Assembly: GCA_021018995.1 (NCBI GenBank)
Contig: CM037585.1
Location: 127,004,831-127,068,830, forward strand
Direction: 5' to 3'
Length of the DNA stretch: 64,000 nt
Source: Chloranthus sessilifolius
Taxonomy: Eukaryota > Streptophyta > Magnoliopsida > Chloranthales > Chloranthaceae
Both the position numbers and the translations under genes were made by a program. The notes under the pieces were generated by a model. It made no database searches, was not told the origin of the DNA, and saw nothing but the letters and a program-made list of their open reading frames with translations. Shown piece by piece: positions 22,336-34,836 of this stretch. Numbering within the stretch: the stretch's first letter is position 1; the number at the start of each line of letters is the position of its first letter.

Positions 22336-23250
22336 CTACTCTGAGTCGCATTTGAGTTTTACCCTTGTCATACGAACATAGGTGGCATTATCTTCAAGCA
22401 CTTCGGGTCCCAAGACAAATTTTTCCCCGATTTCTTCCCAATTGATGGGCGATCTACATCGCTGTCCATAAAGAGCTTCATATGGTGCCATGCCGATGCT
22501 CGTCTGAAAACTGTTGTTATATGCAAACTCAATCAACGGTAAGTGTTGATCTCATGATCCTTGCAATTCTAACATACACGCCCTAAGCATGTCCTCGATG
22601 ATCTGATTGACCCGCTCTGTTTGTCCATCAGTTTGCGAATGGAATGCTGAATTGAAATCTAGTCGCGTTTCCATTCCTTCTTGAAATTTCTTCCAAATCT
22701 TTGAGGTATATAACGGGTCACAGTCAGAAACAATGCTACTCGGAATCCCATGCAAACGAACGATCTCCTTCATATATAGCTCTGCAAGTCTTCCTACCGT
22801 GTACATCGTGTTGTAAGGCAAGAAGTGCGCTGACTTGGTCAATCGATCGACCACTACCCAAATGACATTGTACCTCTTTGCAGTATGCGGTAACCCAACG
22901 ATGAAGTCCATTGATATCGATTCCCACTTCCATTCCGGTATAGGTAGAGGCTGCAATAATCCCGCAGGGTGTCTATGATCGATCTTGACTTGCTGACATG
23001 TCAAACACCACGACACATATTCTGCCACGTCTTGTTTCAAACCTCTCCACTAGTAATTCTTTTTCAAGTCCTGATACATCTTCGTGCTACCCGGGTGGAT
23101 AACATAGCTGGACTTGTGAGCCTAATCAAAGATAGTTCGCTGCAGATCGGCATTGTCCGGAATGCAAAGACTGCCCTTGAACAATAAGGAACCATCCTCC
23201 TTGACTGAGAACTCAGATCTGATGCCTTCAGTTACATCTTGACGAATCTT
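22336..23250 (-). pseudogene. integrase zinc-binding and catalytic core (minus-strand Tekay)
   Basis: The zinc-binding part lies toward 23.1-23.2 kb and ends in CLTCQQVKIDH. The core reads [52 protein letters not shown] and FHSQTDGQTERVNQIIEDML. After a gap come IEFAYNNSFQTSIGMAPYEA and LYGQRCRSPINW. The D, D, E triad positions are visible. There are a couple of breaks. Confidence 0.9.
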
Positions 23251-24142
23251 AGTTAACGCCAACGTGGATATGCTCAAATATCACTGGTCTCACTAAAATA
23301 TTTGCCAAAAAGGCTCCTGTGGCCTGCGACTCAATATTCGCATCATACAGTGCCAGATCTTCAAACAACTTCCATCGGTGCATACCCAAAATCAAACTAG
23401 CCAATTGAGTTGAACCCTTTCGACTCAAGGTATCGGCCACTACATTAGCCTTGCCTGGATGGTACTGTATAGAATAATCATATTCCTTGAGGAACGCCAT
23501 CCATTTACACTGCCTCATGTTTAGATCTTTCTGTGTAAACAGATATCTGAGGATTTTATGATCGGTAAAGATCTCAAAGGTCTTACCGTACAGGTAATGT
23601 CTCCAAATCTTCAGCGCAAAAATGACCGTTGTTAATTCCAGGTCATGTGTCGGATAATTCTTCTCATGCTCTTTCAACTGTCTCGATCCGTACGATATCA
23701 CCTTTCGGTGTTGATTAAGCATGCAGCCCAAACCACTATATGAAGCATCACTGTATACTGCGAACCCTCCACTGCCTAAAGGAATCGCTAATACTGGAGC
23801 TGAAGTGAGTCTCTTCTTGAGTTCTTGAAAACTCTTTTCGCATGCCTCACTCCATTCAAACCTTGCGTCTTTCCGTGTAAGTCTCGTGAGTGGTCCTGAT
23901 ATCTTTAAAAACCCCTCAACAAAACGTCGATAGTAACCCGCTAATTCGAGGAAACTCCGGATGTCAATCACGGTCTTTGGTTGCTCCCAATTCACCATTG
24001 CTTCGATCTTTGCTGGATCTACTGTGACATCCTCTTTTGAGACAACATGTCCCAAAAAGCTAACTTTCTCTAACCAAAACTCGCATTTATTGAGCTTAGC
24101 ATACAACTGGTGTTCACGTAGAGTCTGTAGGGCTATTCTCAA
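23249..24142 (-). pseudogene. RT thumb and RNase H (minus-strand Tekay)
   Basis: The reading runs from [20 protein letters not shown] and [20 protein letters not shown] through [15 protein letters not shown] to an RNase H domain with [33 protein letters not shown] and [20 protein letters not shown]. It ends in [13 protein letters not shown]. The domain order is that of Ty3/gypsy pol. Confidence 0.9.
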
Positions 24143-24162
24143 GTGCTTCTCATGCTCTTCCT

Positions 24163-25209
24163 CTAATTTTGAATCAGGATGTCGTCAATAAACACTACGA
24201 CACAAGAGTCTAGGTGTGGTTTAAACACCCTATTCATCAGATCCATGAATGACGCCGGGGCATTTGTCAACCCAAATGGCATCACTAGGAATTCATAGTG
24301 TTCGTATCGAGTCCTGAATGCAGTCTTCTGAACATCCTTTACCTTGACTCTCAACTGATGATACCCAGATCTCAGATCGATCTTGGAAAAGTACTTCGCT
24401 CCTTGCAGTTGATCGAATAAGTCATCTATCCTAGGTAAAGGGTATCGATTCTTAATAGTGAGTTTGTTCAATTGCCGATAGTCAATGCATAACCGCATTG
24501 ACCCATCCTTCTTCTTTACAAACAAGACCGGTGCTCCCCATGGAGACACGCTCGGTCTCACAAACCCCTTGTCCATTAGCTCGTGTAACTGCTCTTTCAA
24601 CTCTTTCAACTCAGCAGGAGCCATCCTGTATGGTGCTTTCGAAACAGGCTCCATTCCTGGTGCTAAGTCGATGGCGAATTCCACTTCTCTATCTAGAGGT
24701 AATCCTGGTAATTCCTCCTGAAACACATCTTCAAATTCTTGCACCATAGCTATCTCGGAGATAATATTCTTCTCTTCTTTAGCCTCCTTCAAGAATGCCA
24801 AGTAACCGTTGCACCCTTTTCTGATCAAGCGCTCGGCTCTGACTGTCGAGATAAGTTGCACATGCGTCCATCTCTCTCCTCGAAATCGAAACGATCTCCT
24901 TGTGTTGGGTCTGAAGATGACGACCTTGTTCTTGCAATCTACCGTCGCACAGTGAGTTGACAACCAATCCATGCCAAGGATCACGTCGAATTGTTGCATG
25001 TCTAACAGAATTAGGTTCATTGGTAGTTCAAAGACGCCTTCATCCATGATTCTCACAATCACGGAGTTGCAACCCTTTTCGGTATCAACCGATTTCCCAG
25101 TAGGAATAGTCATAGTTAACACAAAGTCTAACTCCTCTGGGTTGACTTTCATCTTCTTTATGAAGCTAGGGGTAACAAATGAGTGGGTAGACCCCGGGTC
25201 TATCAACAC
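24163..25209 (-). pseudogene. protease and reverse transcriptase (minus-strand Tekay)
   Basis: One open stretch of 348 codons. The protease is in the first ~110 residues ([19 protein letters not shown] and [13 protein letters not shown]). Then come a linker with [20 protein letters not shown] and RT motifs [49 protein letters not shown] and the catalytic box VVFIDDIL. The next part of pol follows almost directly at 24142. Confidence 0.95.
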
Positions 25210-25259
25210 TCGAGCTTCATATGTGACATCGCTTCCTTTCTTATAGATTTGTAGCGCAC

Positions 25260-25411
25260 CTAATCATACATACACATATATATATAATGTATATCATCAT
25301 ACCAGAAATTATTTCATACAGGTTTTTTTCTATTTTCTACATGGATGCACCTTCTCTATCTAAATATTTTTTTTTCAAGAATTTAAATTCTTTATTTAAA
25401 ATAAATATCAC
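25260..25411 (-). other. intron-like AT-rich gap between gag and protease (minus-strand Tekay)
   Basis: In element orientation the segment starts GTGATATTTA right after ...VIQ of gag, ends TGATTAG before the protease region, and is strongly T/A-rich. The plus-strand Tekay has a GT...AG segment of nearly equal length at exactly the same place. Related LTR families (Ogre) are known to splice an intron within pol; splicing here is inferred. Confidence 0.5.
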
Positions 25412-26807
25412 CTTGGATCACATCGTTTGTATTTTGAGCCTCTTGAGCCGTGACTGCATAGGCTCTCCCTTGGACGATCGACCTCCTTGTTTGTATAGGT
25501 CGTGGCATCGAAGCTGAAGCCGTCTTTCCCTTGTTTGCCTCAGGGCAATCTTTGATCAAGTGGCCCACCTTGCCACATTTGAAACAGCCCCGAGTTCCCT
25601 ATCTACAATCCGCTGTCCTGTGAGACTTGCCACATTTAGCACAAGTCTCCCAAGGTGTGGAAGAAGCTGCTCGCTAGAAACCCTGTGTAACTGTAGCTCC
25701 GGTAGTAATAGCAGGGCTCTCGTATCGTATCGGTCTCCCCGACGCAAGCAATGGAAATTTCTATCGATTGGTCTGCTGCGCCAGTCTTTGATATCTTCCT
25801 TGGAACGGTGGTCTCTGATTGTTCGCTATGAATCTTGGCTTTTTATTCACTGGCTCGTAGTTTCCCGTTCTACTCTGATCCACATTCCACCTTCCTTGTT
25901 GTTCTCTCTGACGGTATTTATTATTATTTTCTTCCTCCACTACGAGCGCTTTGCTCATGACATCTCCATATGTCCTCATCTGGAATGGTGCCACTCCCCT
26001 CATGTCCGGTCTCAACCCTTGCTGAAACCTCTTCGCTCTCATCATTTCTGAGATGAAGTTGTCAGGCGCGAAGCGAGCGAGTCGCATGAACTCTACTCCA
26101 TACTCTCTAACAGTCATCTTCCCTTGTACGAGCTGCAAAAATTGAATCTCCATTTGGTTCCTCACCACTTCTGGAAAGTACTATTTATTGAACTCTTCAA
26201 CAAATTCATCCCACGTCCAGGGCAAATCTGGAGTCTCCTGAACCCTCGTCCGTGAAACGGACTTCCACCAAGGCCCAACCTCTCCATCCAACATGTAGGC
26301 TGCCCAACGGACGCTCTCATCCTCTGTACACGTGAGCACACTAAACACTTTCTCCATCTCACTCATCCAGTTCTCAGCTGCTATGGGCTTTGCCTGCCCC
26401 AAAAAGCTAGGAGGTCTCATCCTCCTAAACTCAGTAAATGCAGAAGACACTAGCGGTGTCGGAGCCACTGGAGGTGTCGATGGTTGATGCTGCTCATGGG
26501 CAGTATGAGCTACCAAGGATGCTGCCTGTTGGGCCATGGCAGCCGCCATGGTTTCCATAGTGTGCATCATCCTCTGACGCTCCTCTCTATCTTCGTTTCT
26601 TTCTCTGACTCTCTTGTGTTCTCATTGATCTCGATCCTGACGATCGCGATCCTGAGTCTCTGCTTGATCTTGGCTCCCTTGGCCACCACTGCCTGAAGCC
26701 CCTCTATCTCCCATAGGCACTCTATTGGTATCTGAGATAAAATCATCTCGACTACGCAAACTTCTACTATGGCAGCCCCTGGGTCGGCCCCTTCCTCTAG
26801 AAGACAT
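25412..26807 (-). pseudogene. gag of minus-strand Tekay
   Basis: It starts MSSRGRGRPRGC at 26807. Then come an Asp/Arg/Gln-rich stretch, the Retrotrans_gag domain (MRPPSFLGQAKPIAAENWMS, TCTEDESVRWAAYMLDGEV and GPWWKSV; MTVREYGVEFMRLARFAPD), a basic linker and two zinc knuckles around 25555-25650. The last part reads QGRAYAVTAQEA. A few breaks are visible. Confidence 0.88.
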
Positions 26808-26895
26808 AACGGTCTGCACGTGAAAACAAGGTTTCATTAACAGAAGTCCCTATATTCTGATAAAAGTAACGATTGTCAGAATTTCTAAAAGAAAA

Positions 26896-26910
26896 TGCTT
26901 TGAAACCAAC
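26896..26910 (-). promoter_or_regulatory. primer-binding site of minus-strand Tekay
   Basis: Directly inside the 5' LTR in element orientation is GTTGGTTTCAAAGCA. The homologous site of the plus-strand Tekay (TTGGTATCAAAGC) fits the 3' end of initiator tRNA-Met. Confidence 0.7.
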
Positions 26911-27269
26911 TGTGACAGCCCGAATTTCGACACCCCAAAACCAGTGCCATCAGCACGATCCTCAAGACTGTGCCCTATTGCTATGTACGGAACATTGGTA
27001 TAACAAGCAATATCGAGACAAAATGGATCAATAAATATACGATGCGAAAGTAAAATACTATTTTAAGTGTAAACTCAAAAGATAGTTCTACTTTTATGCC
27101 ACTGCATGAACAGAGAACCGATCCGAACCATCGGTGATCAACAAATCACCCCAGATGGTTCGCCAAAAGAATTATATCAATTTAATTACAGGTTTCAAAA
27201 AGGCTTGACATACCAAGCCGTACAAATGTACTCTCAAAATCTCTCTATCAAGGTACTCAGCGGAATCTT

Positions 27270-27494
27270 CTAGAAGAAGTCCTCAGGAGGGGGCTCCAAC
27301 TCTTCCCCGAGCACGTAATCCGAATCACCCGGATCCACGTCTCCCAAAGCCTCGGCCTCTGCTAACACTAGACCTGCGACGTATAGTCTAAAGGGTGAGC
27401 TACATCCTAGCTCAATAGGGAACAACACAATGAACATACAAGTTAAAATCTCACATATATTCCATGATACTCTAAGCATGATGTATCTATGCAC
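27270..27494 (-). other. LTR acidic peptide reading (right LTR)
   Basis: The 74-codon reading contains SPFRLYVAGLVLAEAEALGD and ends DYVLGEELEPPPEDFF. It is the best-preserved copy. The downstream half is acidic and ends with two Phe before the stop. Confidence 0.6.
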
Positions 27495-28354
27495 TTGTTG
27501 GAAAAACAGTCTAAAAGATGATAATTATGCCTTGAAGTTTACTGGTGGTTTACATGTTTCATTTATTCTCAACTGTTCATGAATTACACTAATTAGGCCT
27601 AAAGTAAAACTTAAATCTTCAACTTAAGTAGTCCCCGAGCAATATAGCATCGAGCCCCGATGGAATACCCTCCATCGTCGTCTAAATAGACAGTTGTTAA
27701 ATGTATTCCCTGAGAATACTACCCAAGCTCCTTTCTCATAGGCGGCAGGGTTAAATCTCATCTCAACATCCCTGGGATGTGCTTACTGTGTACGGATATA
27801 CCTCCGTACCGGTGTACTGATTGGCCGTAGTACCGGTCACGGATATCCTGCCGCGTCAGTCGTGGGTATCCCGCCACGTCGGTGGGGTATTCTATTCAAA
27901 CCTTAAATAACAAAAATATCTTGTGTTTTACATATAGTTGTTCATCGTGTAAAAGTGCTATCTTATATCAGTTAGGGCTTATCAGTAGTTATTCAATCCT
28001 ACATACATCCCTGGGATATCTAAATTACTCGCATCACACTGATGCCTCTGTCACTTTCTCATCCCCTGGGGATGCCTCATTTTACAAAGATTTATACAGT
28101 TAAAATATTTTAAATTTGATTTCTATATCACTACATACATGCTCTTACAATTAAAGTACATGTTCAAGGTGTTCCCTACCGCAGGCCTCTAAAGGTCTAA
28201 GCATCAAGGTCCCACACGGCTTCTTATGCTTGCTATCACACATACCACCTAAGGTACATCATAACACACGTAATATATCACTAAAGATGTAATAAAGAAG
28301 GTCCTAGACCCTCTATGAATCCCAAGGTCCAATTTAGAAGTCAAGTGAAACTAC

Positions 28355-28770
28355 CAAAATCGATTAATCGACTCCCAAAATCGATTAATCGAACCCTAAA
28401 TCGATTGATCGATTCTCAAAATCGATTAATCGAAATCCAAAATTGATTAATCGAATTCCCTTGAATGGTTAAATCGATTCTCAAATCGAGCAGTCGAAAA
28501 TCTGAAATCGATTAGTCGATCCCAAATCGATTAATCGAAATTCAAAATTGATTAATCGATTCTCCAAATCGATTAGTTGATTTCCCTAAGCCTCATCTCT
28601 CCAACCACTGGAGGTACCCAGTCGATTAGTCGATTTCCAAATCGATTATTCAAATTTCAAGATTGATTAATCTATTTCGAGATCGATTAATCGAAATCGG
28701 GCATCCTTGCTTTTTCAACTTCTAGACCAAAATCGATTAATTGATTTTCAAAATCGATTAATCGATTTGG
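28355..28770. repeat. ATCGATTAATCGAT palindrome array in 5' LTR
   Basis: The same array as 18050-18480. Individual motif copies differ between the two LTRs, yet most keep the AATCGATT half-sites. Confidence 0.95.
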
Positions 28771-29360
28771 CCAGACTCAGCCCCTTTTCGAGCTGTTTTT
28801 TCAAATCTTTTCCTTATCAATTTCTTCTCTTTTTTCTATGCCTTTAATCTATCTTTTTAACTATACTTGACTGAATTGAATTCATCTAATCTTTAGGTAT
28901 TGAAATCTAACAAAACTCACCTCAATAAATCCCTTAAAGGATTGATTCTTAGGGTTTGATGGCTAGGGTTCCAGCCCTTAGTTCAACGGTCTTTCACGTG
29001 TCGAATTCGGCAATCAATGCTCAATCTCCTCTTGATTTGCATTAACTCTTAGCTCAATAACTCATCTTGGTTTCTCCCTCTCTCTCTCTTCTTAACTCTC
29101 TTTCACCAACCAAATAAAAGCAACCTAGGTATATTAAAACCCTTTTATCCTCTCTCTAGTCTCAGTGTTAAGCACATACACCAGAGATAGGTGTATGTGG
29201 CCTTAAACTCACACCATGCACTACACTTAGGTCAAATTTACATCACCTTAGTTTCTCACTTCATGAGTCCATTGTTTGACCATCACTTGGTCAAACCTAC
29301 GACCAGTCGGGCATGGATCCCGAGGTCACTATTTAATGCTCAAATTTTTAGGATATTACA

Positions 29361-29365
29361 TCAAC
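29361..29365. repeat. target-site duplication of minus-strand Tekay (right)
   Basis: TCAAC, matching 16565-16569. Confidence 0.9.
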
Positions 29366-30233
29366 TCTATGAGAGGCCTCCCTCCATCGAAAAACAAAAG
29401 AAGGTCCCTCCCGATAAGGAGACCACGGACACAAAATACCTATTGAAGGAAGAAATCAAACGACACCACACTTATTTTGATAAACCCTATACCATCCAAA
29501 ACACGAACTTAAACATAACCTCACTCTCATCCCTCATCGATCAGATCAAAAGGGATCGAGGGCCCCAAAACAATATTATCTAATCAAACGGTCACTTCGA
29601 CCATCCAACATGTCCCACCAAGCGGACTTCCTGAGTCAGTCCCCCGCCTAAGGAACTGATGTTGTACCGTAACACGATAGTAATAACAAAAAATAATATA
29701 AAAAAATAATAAAAAAAATATAGAAAGGTACAAAAAAAAAACTAAAAGTATAAATGCCCAAAACGTAGATACTCGAAAATAAAAATACTCTTCTATGCCC
29801 CAAACCCTTGGAACTCATGCTTGACCGAGAACTCGACATCGGGGAGCTAGTGCTAAGGAAAAAGTGCCTGTACAACCGCCTCGCCTGGAGGAAATCAAAC
29901 CCATAAGAGAAGTACTTATATTATCTCAGCAACATGCCCAGGAAACAACCACAGGGGAAAGACTTTTTGACCCTTGGAATCATAACTCAATGACCATCAT
30001 GTTTCGTAGCCTAAACAAGCATACTTATATACCTATCATCCTCGCAGTCATCACAAGGCATTCGCCAGTCGTAGGTCATTATTTTCAAAACTATTTTGGG
30101 TATCATCTGACTCATTGACTACCCTCCTACTCAGGTGAATGGATCAAAATGGCTAGTGGATCATGAAACTCTCTTTTTTTGAAATATAGAAAACTTTGGA
30201 TTCTCATACACCCCCTTCAACCTTTGGAGTTGA
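29366..30233 (+). pseudogene. continuation of left TAT element: gag tail and integrase C-terminal remnant
   Basis: To 29583 the sequence reads as a Lys/Glu-rich open stretch continuing the interrupted gag. At 29832-29868 LDIGELVLRKK matches FNIGELVLKK of the right-hand TAT integrase C-terminus. Nothing else of pol is seen. The remainder to 30233 is non-coding. Confidence 0.5.
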
Positions 30234-31927
30234 TGTTAGAGCAGAAAAAAATGAAAATGTAAGGTTCCATCAAACCTCACAATTCTTGCGTTAACAGGTT
30301 GTTTAAAAAATATATATACGGATAAGAAGCACAACCAAGCGAGAGCAATATGATGAATAAACAGTCAATGAATTCAGGGAAGCATAAGCAAATTGTGAGG
30401 GCATTTCTGATAATCTTATTAGGAAAGTATAAGCAAGCCGCGAGGGCATCCCTGACATCTTCACACTACTAGATGTCGTCGCACGGTGGCGGGAGGAGGA
30501 TAAAACTCTTGCTAACTATAGAATTTAATGATTTGATGGTACTGGACCATGACGGAGAGCTCAATTATGACACTGTGTTATCCACCCGAGAAGAAAGTAG
30601 TTGACTACTATTTCAAAATTTGGTCGAATAAGAAGCTACCCTCAAATCAATAAACCTTACCTCCTCTTCACCTTTTATTTTCTTTTCAGACAATAAGTCA
30701 AATGATTTTTAAAATCTCTTTCAGAATAAAACCAAAAACTCTCGAATGACCAGTGATGCAATCACCCATTATCTACCATTCACCTCAATCTTGTTAAAAA
30801 CTACGATACATGATGATCGTTCAGCACTTACAAAGTTAAGCCTACCATATGGCCGAAATAATCGAACTACTTCCCAGCATGGGATCATTTCTAATACACT
30901 CTCGGACATCTGTGAAGCCGATAAAAGTCCCACCATCACTTCACACTGGGGCATTTTTTTTTAGAGCGCTAGCACCTTGATAGCAATACTCGGGTCACAA
31001 GACGGATACCCCAAACTGGGGCACATTTTTTAATTTTTAATTTAGTTTTTGCTTTTCCACCTCGGATACCCCAAACTAGGGCATTTTTATTTTTTTATTT
31101 TTTTATTTTTATCTTCTATTTTTTTTAGTTCTTATTTTTCCGCCATGGGACCCTAAAATGAACACCTAAAACAAAATAATAGAGATACACTCAAAAAAAT
31201 AAATACCATACTCTAATACTACCCATTCCCCTTCTAACGTAACATACAATGACAAACATAAATGAAACAAATGCAAGAAGAGAAAAATATCACTCATTCT
31301 CAACAATAAAGAAAAAAAAATTAATAATAACAAACTTCTTAGGATTTAATATCCGGGATACAAAATAAAAAGGAAGAAAAGACATTAGAAAATAAAAATG
31401 CTCCAAACTTTTAAATCCTAAGTTTATAAACAAAATTCAAAACAAAACCAAGCCCCTTAACCTCTATTGATAACATACACCTCCTAAATCACAAAACAAC
31501 AAGTGTCACTCACAAATATCCTCCGCCTAATTAAATCTATGACAAGCCTAGATAAGCCAATAGGATTCAAATACTTAACACCCATCTAGAAACTTTAAAT
31601 TAAATTCTAAATTCACACACTTCTAACAAGTGTCATCTCAAATCAAATAAAAGACTAAAATAAAATACTTTAAACTTTAAACAAAAGAATAATTTTTTAG
31701 AATAAGACCCTGACTTGTTTGGGACCAAAAAAGAAATTTCCCCAACAAATCCATCAGAACCAAGTTAACCCTCTAAACAAAACTCAATAAAATAAATTAA
31801 TCTTGGGATAAACCCTCAATAAATCTGGAGTGAAACCCTAAACTAAATTAAATACTAAAATAAATCAAACTAATCTATCAATAAATTAAATCAATAAACA
31901 AGCATAATAAAATAAAAGAAATGCCCC

Positions 31928-32503
31928 TTTATTTATAATTTAAAACTTTACAAGTTTCACCAAAGGCATACCTCCTGAATTACAACCCAAAACAAAAACT
32001 TAAAATCTAACATACAACTCAAAACCAAAACCAAAGCTACAATGAGCCAAAACGAGGAGCAGAACATCCAATCGGAGGCTTCAGAAATATTGCCACCAGA
32101 CTTGGAAAACTTAAACGAGCCACCAGCAGAAGAGACAAAAGGATTGGTTGGGTAATACATCCCTCCATTTACATCACCTCCTCTCTCCGCCATCTTCACC
32201 TCCTCTGCCGCCGCCCTATCAACGCTGCCTTCACTACTCCCTAAAAAGGAACAGTGTGAAGACCAGCGCCCTCATTCCCAATACCACCCATTCTCAGAAT
32301 AATACTCTCCTCCCGAGCATCACACTAGGACGAAGATCATGCAAAATGACGAATATAGGAAGAAACGCCATCCCAATCCAACGGTTAGATCGCTCAATAT
32401 CATCAAAACACGACTTTCAAAATGCTAGAACATTCAAAAAAGGTCAAACTCGAGACTAAACCTGAAAATGAAAAGCAAATGAAGACTCCTTTTCTTATAT
32501 AGA
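31928..32503 (-). other. antisense transcription-unit remnant without PMD
   Basis: The minus strand has a TATA box (TTATATAAG type, 32494-32503), a leader, a weak 80-codon reading starting MKMAERGGDVNGG, a GGAGGTATGCC hairpin motif (31961-31975) and AATAAAGGGGCAT as possible poly(A) signal (31928-31933). The layout matches 38036-38177 plus 50363-50762 in the right TAT copy. No PMD domain is present. Confidence 0.5.
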
Positions 32504-32511
32504 GTACGGTC

Positions 32512-32940
32512 TTAATCGTGCACCTAAAATGTGCGCTTACTCTGATCATGCGCTAGGAAAATCACGCTCAATAGAAAACCCGCGCTCCTAACCAGGCGTG
32601 CAATACGACTGTCGCCCGCACATATAGCGCAACCTTATGATCTCGCGCTTGCTACAGACCGCGCAATCTAATCGAACGACAAATATTTGATGCTTAATAC
32701 AAAAGGTCACCCGCACAGTGACCTGGTGACTCTCCAATCCCGCACTTACAATATATCGAGCAAACATATTAAACGATTCACAGTAGCCGCGCAATATCGA
32801 AATACCACCCGTGCATAATTCAATCACACGTTAATATTCACACGCGTAAACACTTTCTTTATACCCTAAATCGCATGCCTGGAATCGGGCGCGTGATCAG
32901 TTTAAGTAGCTGATATCAGGCGCTTAATTCTCAAAACTTA
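32512..32940. repeat. GCGC..AATT motif array beside antisense TATA (left TAT)
   Basis: Motifs such as GCGCAATC, GCGCGTGATC, GTGCGCTTACTC and GCGCTTAATT recur every 25-40 bases immediately upstream of the antisense TATA box. The same motif type fills the TAT LTR. Confidence 0.7.
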
Positions 32941-32949
32941 CCCCTCCTC

Positions 32950-33640
32950 GAACTACAGTCCCCCTTTGTCCCATCGTAAAATTATTGCCATGCCCTCATG
33001 GCCCATCGCGAAAAGCCAAAAAGAAATTTCTCAAAAATGCAAATACACCAAAAAACAAAAAAAAAACTAAGCCAGTCACAACGCAACGATAACATAATCT
33101 CACCAGAACTCAAGATCTGCCAAAGAAAGAAACTAGACACACTTGTCACACGAACACCCTACTCAGCGTAACGCTTAGCTCACTTCCCATCGCGGGCACC
33201 ACTACAAAAAAAAAATCATTCACAACACCGATCGCACTAAAAGAAGAAAAGGGAGAAAGCACGAGCATGTCCCATCGCCGAAAAAAGAGCCTCCTCCTGA
33301 AGTGCCCGCCACAAACCTACCAGACGCCGCTGCAACAGAAAGGCAGGAAGACGTGGAACTACTCCCATGTCTCATCGCATTTCACTACTGCCAAGCTACA
33401 GCGCGAGCATCCCCAGCAATACCTCTCAAGTCCCATCGTGGTACCACTACAATCACCAAGGCCCCATCGCGACATCACGCCGACAACCGCCAACCACCGC
33501 TTAAGCAAAAAGCGAGAAAAAAAAAAGAAATCCCTGGGGTACCCTACTACGACATTGCACCCGGAACATTACATTGCAATGATAGCCACTAAGTCCCGTC
33601 GCAAAGCTACAATACTACCAAAGTACCACCGTTAAAATAT
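32950..33640. repeat. dispersed (T/G)CCCATCGCG repeats (left TAT)
   Basis: About eight copies of GTCCCATCGCG or close variants (for example near 32970, 33001, 33187, 33268, 33431, 33463, 33595) lie within roughly 650 bp. The mirrored copy has the complement CGCGATGGGAC at 36990-37630. Confidence 0.75.
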
Positions 33641-34819
33641 TCCCAAGGTCTCACAGCACAATTCAGGTAAGTATCACCCCCAGGTAAGTATTACCCCCTT
33701 TTCAATTACTCGATATTTCTTCTAAATTATAATTATCTATGATTAAGTTAAAATGTTTTCAAAACCCGTCTCTCTCAACTCGCGAATTACTGTAGTCCTC
33801 CCATAAGAAACAATCATCAGTACTCGTCGAGAAGGTTAGATGGAGTATCCGGCATGCCAAGTGTCGTCTTGACAACCACATGAGCAGTCGGGTCCATAAA
33901 TCTCGTACCGGTGGATCTGCTCAGTGACATCTCAGAAGCCACATTTTCTACCATTTTACCATCGAATTGATCTTAAGTTGAAATTTCCAAAATTTCAAAA
34001 CCCCTTACTCATTTTACAATCTTTTATTTCAAGAAAAATCTTTCTTCTCTTACTTGCAAAAAAAAAAAAAAAAAAAGAAGCAAAAAAAAAAAGGAAAAGA
34101 ACAAAATGAACAAAATACAGACCCGACTCACCTTTCTTTAAATACCACAACCAACTACACTTAGCCTTGGCCTTTAAATCCCAAAGCCCTCTGAACTCAC
34201 AATCAAGTGCATATGCCACTGCACAGGATCACTTGTTCAGATGCAAAAAAAAAAATTAAAATTAAACTCCAGATGAATCGAGCACATATGCCACTGCACA
34301 GAATTCAACTAAGCACACTTCACAAAATTTACCTCAATTATCAGCCCAAATCAACCGTTCCCCTGGGAAGCTAAATAATGAGTATACTCAATCTAAGAAC
34401 TTACAAATGCCTATTAGAAACGGAACTCCTGACGCGCATTGGTGTGAGCAATGACGCACCCGGTCTGACATGACTTGTAAAAGCTTTCGACACTACATAC
34501 TATTTTATCTCTTTATTATCAGTCCCTGGACTTTATTTTGGATATTTGATTAACACCTCGATACCTCGATTGCATAAAATCTCTTTGTTAGCTCGCGCCA
34601 TGTGACGGGATGCGCCATGCATCCACAGACCTGGAATATGTCCTTCCACAGCTACCATTTGCCCTTCAAATGCTCCATTTTAGCTTGTACTGATATATAA
34701 GAAAGCCAAGCTTGTCATGTCAGCATCACCAATTCACATTTGTGAATTCCCAAGAAACAGGAAGGCACCTCAAATGAGGGGTGTCTACTTCTTTCACGCG
34801 TTCTTACTTCACAAGAGCG

Positions 34820-34836
34820 CACCAAAGAGGGGCATC
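34820..34836 (+). promoter_or_regulatory. polypurine tract of left TAT element
   Basis: CACCAAAGAGGGGCATC directly precedes the TGTAGACACC LTR start, as expected for TAT-lineage elements. Confidence 0.65.

Larger units (their letters stand above)
16570..29360 (-). mobile_element. Tekay-type chromovirus (Ty3/gypsy), complete in outline
   Basis: The limits are exact: TGTGACAGCC at the left, GGATATTACA at the right, flanked by TCAAC duplications. In element order (right to left) it has 5' LTR, PBS, gag, intron-like gap, PR-RT-RNaseH, IN, chromodomain, a palindrome array, an accessory ORF with its own TATA box, PPT and 3' LTR. The two LTRs differ by about 14 bases in the first 190 (mostly C/T and G/A), so insertion was not recent. 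All parts are present, but roughly half a dozen breaks are visible, so it is a fossil. It sits inside the left TAT element. Confidence 0.92.
26911..29360 (-). repeat. 5' LTR of minus-strand Tekay
   Basis: 2450 bp, the partner of 16570-19076, with the same internal blocks in the same order. A TATA-like GGATAAAAG lies at about 29142-29150 in element orientation. Confidence 0.93.
30234..34819 (+). other. 3' untranslated region of left TAT element
   Basis: About 4.6 kb without sense coding capacity. The inverted homologue is in the right TAT copy: the start at 30234 matches the complement of 57972, and blocks such as CCTCCTCCCGCCACC and GACGACATCTAGTAGT match near 57720. It contains an antisense unit (31928-32503), a GCGC-motif array, a block of CCCATCGCG repeats, and about 900 bp (34010-34915, running into the LTR start) that the right copy lacks. 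Confidence 0.65.

Noticed and set aside
18050-28770. ATCGATTAATCGAT arrays as a CRISPR array or centromeric satellite
   Set aside because: Spacers are short and irregular, the arrays sit at fixed places within an LTR element, and the context is a plant nuclear genome.
29191-29583. 130-codon plus-strand reading
   Set aside because: It crosses the exact right end of the Tekay LTR into TAT sequence and is an accident of the junction.
33201-33215. CACTACAAAAAAAAAA as a second CACTA terminus
   Set aside because: No subterminal GGAGACGG repeats follow, and it lies among the CCCATCGCG repeats of the TAT 3' region; chance match.
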